Assembly (NCBI GenBank): GCA_963776465.1
Contig: CAVZMV010000002.1
Location: 2,480,001-2,544,000, forward strand
Reading direction: 5' to 3'
Origin: DASRHK01 sp963776465
Lineage (GTDB): Bacteria; Pseudomonadota; Gammaproteobacteria; Nevskiales; Nevskiaceae
DNA length: 64,000 nt
Below, piece after piece: positions 61,377-64,000 of this stretch. The position numbers were made by a program, and so were the translations under genes. The notes beneath the pieces were generated by a model. It saw only the letters and a program-made list of their open reading frames with translations. It did not search any database and was not told the DNA's origin. How positions within the stretch are numbered: position 1 is the stretch's first letter; each line of letters starts with the position of its first letter.

Positions 61377-61420
61377 CCAAAATGCAGAAAGCCGGCTGTC
61401 GCCGGCTCTCTGCATTTTGG
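61377..61420 (-). terminator. Terminator of tRNA-Leu
   Basis: A strong hairpin, CCAAAATGCAGA...GCCGGC-TGTC-GCCGGC...CTGCATTTTGG on the plus strand, with only a small mismatch in the stem. Read on the minus strand it starts in the tRNA 3' CCA and ends with TTTT in the descending arm. It may also serve as an end for purA transcripts coming from the other side. Confidence 0.7.
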
Positions 61421-61503
61421 TGCCGATGGAGGGACTCGAACCCCCACGGTGTTACCCGCCAGTACCCTGAAACTGGTGCGTCTACCAATTCCGCCACATC
61501 GGC
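61418..61503 (-). tRNA. tRNA-Leu (anticodon CAG) with an 8-base anticodon loop
   Basis: Acceptor GCCGATG/CATCGGC, D-arm GCGGAATTGGTAGACGC, variable arm CGGGTAACACCG, T-arm GGGGGTTCGAGTCCCTC and encoded CCA identify a class II tRNA-Leu. The anticodon stem CCAGT/ACTGG closes a loop TTCAGGGT of 8 bases instead of the 7 (TTCAGGT) expected for Leu(CAG). The surplus G may be a sequencing error or a real loop expansion of the +1-suppressor kind. Confidence 0.88.
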
Positions 61504-61520
61504 CCTTTACAAGGGCGCGG

Positions 61521-61550
61521 ATTTTGGCGGCGGCTGTATGCTCTTGTCAA
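61521..61550 (-). promoter_or_regulatory. Promoter of tRNA-Leu, overlapping the rnr start
   Basis: On the minus strand, consensus TTGACA (plus-strand 61545-61550), an 18-base spacer and CAAAAT (61521-61526), followed by a GC-rich discriminator and then the tRNA at 61503. The -35 box touches the rnr ATG (61550-61552), so the two divergent genes share this short segment. Confidence 0.6.
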
Positions 61551-63862
61551 TGAAAAGCAAAGAAACCAGACCCACCTCCGCCGATTGGCGCACGCAGGAC
61601 CCCGACCAGGCCAAGGAATCCGCTCGTCACGAGCATCCGATTCCGAGCCGCCGCTTCATCAGCCAGCTGCTCGGGGAGCGCGGCGTTCCCCTGACCAAGG
61701 AGGAGCTGATCGCGCAGTTCGAGCTTGCCGAGGAGGCGTCGCTCGCCGCCTTCGACAAGCGACTTGCGGCGATGGTGCGCGACGGTGAGATCGCGCAGAA
61801 CCGCATCGGCGCTTACGGCGCAGTCAAGCAGATGAACCTCGTCGCCGGGCGCGTGCAGGCGCATCGCGACGGGTTCGGCTTCCTGATCCCGGACGATGGG
61901 GGCAAGGATGTGTTCCTGCCGCCGCATCACATGCGCGAGCTGATGAACGGCGACCGCGCACTGGTGCGCGTCACCGGCGTCGACGAGAAGGGGCGGCGCG
62001 AAGGTGCGCTAGCCGATGTGCTGGAGCGCGGCAGTCGCATGATCGTCGGGCGCCTGCACGCGGACCAGGGCATCACCTACGTGATTCCCGACAACCCGCG
62101 CGTGCAGCAGGATCTGCTGATCCCGCCGGAGTCGCGCATGTCCGCGCGTCACGGCCAGATGGTCGTTGCCGAGATCCTTACGCCGCCAGGCAAGCGCACG
62201 TTGCCGGTCGGCAAGGTCACCGAGATCCTCGGCGAGCACCTTGCGCCCGGCATGGAGATCGAGGCCGCCATCCGCACGCACAGCCTGCCCAGCGTCTGGC
62301 CGGAAGACGTCGAGCGCGAGGCTGCGGCGATTCCCGACACGGTGCAGGAAGCGCAGACGCACGGACGCATGGATTTCCGCGGACTGGCGCTGATGACCAT
62401 CGACGGCGCCGACGCGCGCGATTTTGACGACGCTGTCTACGCCGAAGCGACCAAGACCGGCTGGAAGCTGTGGGTCGCCATCGCCGACGTCTCGGCGTAC
62501 GTGAAGCCGGGCTCGCCGCTGGATCGTGAAGCATTGGTGCGCGGCACCTCGGTCTACTTCCCGCAGCAGGTCATCCCGATGCTGCCGGAGAAGCTGTCGA
62601 ACGGCCTGTGCTCGCTCAATCCGGATGTCGACCGCCTGTGCATGGTCTGCGAGATGCGGGTGATGCCGGACGGCGAGATCGCGTCCTCCCAGTTCTTCGA
62701 AGGCGTGATGCGCTCGCGCGCGCGGCTGATCTACGAGGACGTCGCGAAGATGCTCGAGGATCCCGCTGGCGCAAAAACGCGCGGGCAGGGCGAGATCGTG
62801 CGGCACCTGCAGACGCTCAACGAGGTCTTCGAGGCCCTGTTCGCCGCGCGCGAGCGACGCGGCGCCATCGACTTCGATTCGACCGAGACCAAGGTGGTGT
62901 TCGACACGGGCCGCAAGATCGAGAAGATCGTGCCGGTCCAGCGCAACCGCGCGCATCGCCTGATCGAGGAATGCATGATCGCCGCCAACGTCGCGGCGGC
63001 GCAGCTCGTCTCCCGGCGCAAGCAGCCGGCACCGTATCGCATCCACGAGGATCCCGATGCGATCAAGGTCCTGGCGCTGCGCGAATTCCTGATGGGCCGC
63101 GGCATGCGCCTGTCCGGCGGCGACAAGCCGACCGCGATGGACTATGCCAAGACGCTGCAGCGCGCGCGGCTGCGGCCCGACGCCAGCGTGATCCAGACGG
63201 TGATGCTGCGCTCGCTGATGCAGGCGAAGTACAGCGCCACCAACGTCGGGCACTTCGGCCTGGCGCTCACGCACTATGCCCACTTCACCTCACCGATCCG
63301 GCGCTATCCGGACCTGCTGCTGCATCGCGCGATCAAGCACCTGATCGCGACCGGGCGCGCCAGGGATTTCGAGTACACGCACGAGGACATGGAGCGCCAT
63401 GGCGCCCAATGCTCGATGGCCGAGCGACGCGCCGACGAAGCCACGCGCGACGTCATGCACTGGCTCAAGTGCGAGTACATGCGCGAGCACGTCGGGGACG
63501 AGTTCGACGGCATCATCAGCGGCGTCGCGTCCTTCGGCTTGTTCGTCGAGCTCCAGGGTTTGTACGTCGATGGCCTCGTGCACGTCACCGCGCTGGCCAA
63601 CGACTACTACAAGCTGGACGGTCCGCATCAGCGCCTGGTCGGCGAGCGCGGCAAGAAGGCCTACAGCCTGGGCGATCGCATCCGGGTGCGCGTGGTCCGG
63701 GTCAACCTGGACGAGCGCAAGATCGACCTCGAGCCAATCGGCGGCGCCGCTGCGCCCCGCAAGCCTGCCGGGCAGGATCGCGGCCGCCAGGCCGGCAAGC
63801 GGCCCGAGCAGCAGCAGCGCGGCAACAAGCGCTCCGGCGGAAAGCCCAAAGGGCGTCGATGA
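61550..63862 (+). CDS. rnr: Ribonuclease R
   Basis: Processive 3'-5' exoribonuclease for structured RNA. From ATG 61550 the protein is 770 residues: an N-terminal winged helix (FISQLLGERGVPLTKEELIAQF), cold-shock domains (AHRDGFGFLIPDDGGKDVFLP), the RNB domain with DGADARDFDDAVY holding the catalytic Asp cluster, the S1 domain (GDEFDGIISGVASFGLFVELQ) and a basic tail rich in K, R, G and Q. An ATG at 61538 is also in frame; neither has a clear ribosome-binding site. Its stop overlaps the lipoprotein start in ATGA. In many relatives trmH (rlmB) follows rnr, which is not the case here. Confidence 0.96.
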   Translation: MKSKETRPTSADWRTQDPDQAKESARHEHPIPSRRFISQLLGERGVPLTKEELIAQFELAEEASLAAFDKRLAAMVRDGEIAQNRIGAYGAVKQMNLVAGRVQAHRDGFGFLIPDDGGKDVFLPPHHMRELMNGDRALVRVTGVDEKGRREGALADVLERGSRMIVGRLHADQGITYVIPDNPRVQQDLLIPPESRMSARHGQMVVAEILTPPGKRTLPVGKVTEILGEHLAPGMEIEAAIRTHSLPSVWPEDVEREAAAIPDTVQEAQTHGRMDFRGLALMTIDGADARDFDDAVYAEATKTGWKLWVAIADVSAYVKPGSPLDREALVRGTSVYFPQQVIPMLPEKLSNGLCSLNPDVDRLCMVCEMRVMPDGEIASSQFFEGVMRSRARLIYEDVAKMLEDPAGAKTRGQGEIVRHLQTLNEVFEALFAARERRGAIDFDSTETKVVFDTGRKIEKIVPVQRNRAHRLIEECMIAANVAAAQLVSRRKQPAPYRIHEDPDAIKVLALREFLMGRGMRLSGGDKPTAMDYAKTLQRARLRPDASVIQTVMLRSLMQAKYSATNVGHFGLALTHYAHFTSPIRRYPDLLLHRAIKHLIATGRARDFEYTHEDMERHGAQCSMAERRADEATRDVMHWLKCEYMREHVGDEFDGIISGVASFGLFVELQGLYVDGLVHVTALANDYYKLDGPHQRLVGERGKKAYSLGDRIRVRVVRVNLDERKIDLEPIGGAAAPRKPAGQDRGRQAGKRPEQQQRGNKRSGGKPKGRR

Positions 63863-64000
63863 AATCCAGGTACGTCGCTGTTCTGCTCACCGCAGCGCTG
63901 ATCGCCGGCTGCGCCGGAGCATCGCGGCGCCCGGCCGGCCCGCCCCTGATCGCGGTCGGGTCCGGTGATGCGAGCGCGCTGGCCAAGGATTTCCGTGCGG
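63859..64000 (+). CDS. Putative lipoprotein, N-terminal fragment cut by window end
   Basis: The ATG at 63859 overlaps the rnr stop and opens a frame to the window end (47 residues seen). It begins MKSRYVAVLLTAALIAGC, a lipoprotein signal peptide with lipobox LIAGC (Cys at residue 18), followed by AGASRRPAGPP. The residue after Cys is Ala, which predicts sorting to the outer membrane. Nothing in the visible part identifies a function. Confidence 0.7.
   Translation, partial: MKSRYVAVLLTAALIAGCAGASRRPAGPPLIAVGSGDASALAKDFRA

Noticed and set aside
60791..61549. Long extension of the rnr frame back into purA
   Set aside because: Runs through the purA 3' end, palindromes and the tRNA-Leu gene; RNase R homology begins only after 61550.

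Overview
The window is GC-rich chromosomal DNA whose gene order is that of a gammaproteobacterium. It contains gloB-methyltransferase-rnhA-dnaQ, fadB-fadA, the pepA-holC-valS block next to lptF-lptG, pcnB-folK-panB-panC, and the long run nnrD-tsaE-amiC-mutL-miaA-hfq-hflX-hflK-hflC-DUF2065-hisZ-purA-rnr. A separate HisZ, a MutL with an endonuclease-type motif, GTAG-ended REP-like palindromes and a Baeyer-Villiger/esterase gene set suggest a lineage near the Xanthomonadales, Nevskiales or Steroidobacterales rather than an enteric. That placement is inference; no 16S gene is present. No prophage, insertion sequence, CRISPR array or plasmid feature was seen, so this is mostly core genome with small accessory inserts.

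Layout. 1-2734: glyoxalase II (cut by the window edge), a YafS-like methyltransferase, RNase HI and the Pol III proofreading subunit. 2804-5695 (minus): UDP-glucose dehydrogenase, an ArsR-type regulator fused to a methyltransferase, and a histone-H1-like basic protein. 5886-9255: the fatty-acid beta-oxidation pair fadBA, with fadB interrupted by one extra base. 9308-12510 (minus): a crotonase, Baeyer-Villiger monooxygenase and HSL-type esterase operon. 12626-14071: an exported M28 peptidase. 14135-21062: branched-chain amino acid genes, with ilvB divergent from ilvN-ilvC, then a sulfotransferase, pssA, and leuA preceded by a Leu-rich leader peptide. 21106-26444: Udg4, RimI, an MFS protein, a membrane alkaline-phosphatase-fold protein and tryptophan dioxygenase. 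26491-30618 (minus): MoxR-DUF58-TgpA. 30751-32242: a frameshifted patatin phospholipase. 32577-37357 (minus): valS, holC, pepA. 37484-39627: lptFG. 39562-41105 (minus): an RDD protein and a frameshifted AraC regulator. 41164-45359: tRNA-Glu, pcnB, folK and panBCD; panD has its own promoter and two tandem hairpins in its leader. 45373-48719: a 2OG-Fe(II) oxygenase-like protein, pgi and queG. 48735-61100: the nnrD-to-purA run. 61418-64000: tRNA-Leu(CAG) on the minus strand, rnr, and the start of a lipoprotein gene.

Three things stand out. First, the panD leader carries two near-identical hairpins downstream of a good sigma70 promoter, so it is a candidate cis-regulatory RNA. Second, there are two dispersed repeat families: GTAG/CTAC palindromes placed between convergent genes, and hairpins with an RTCCMT loop (five copies), some inside larger inverted repeats. 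Third, three genes each carry a single +1 insertion and the tRNA-Leu(CAG) has one extra base in its anticodon loop. Sequencing or assembly error is the simplest reading, but an 8-base anticodon loop is also what +1 frameshift suppressor tRNAs look like, so it deserves checking against reads.
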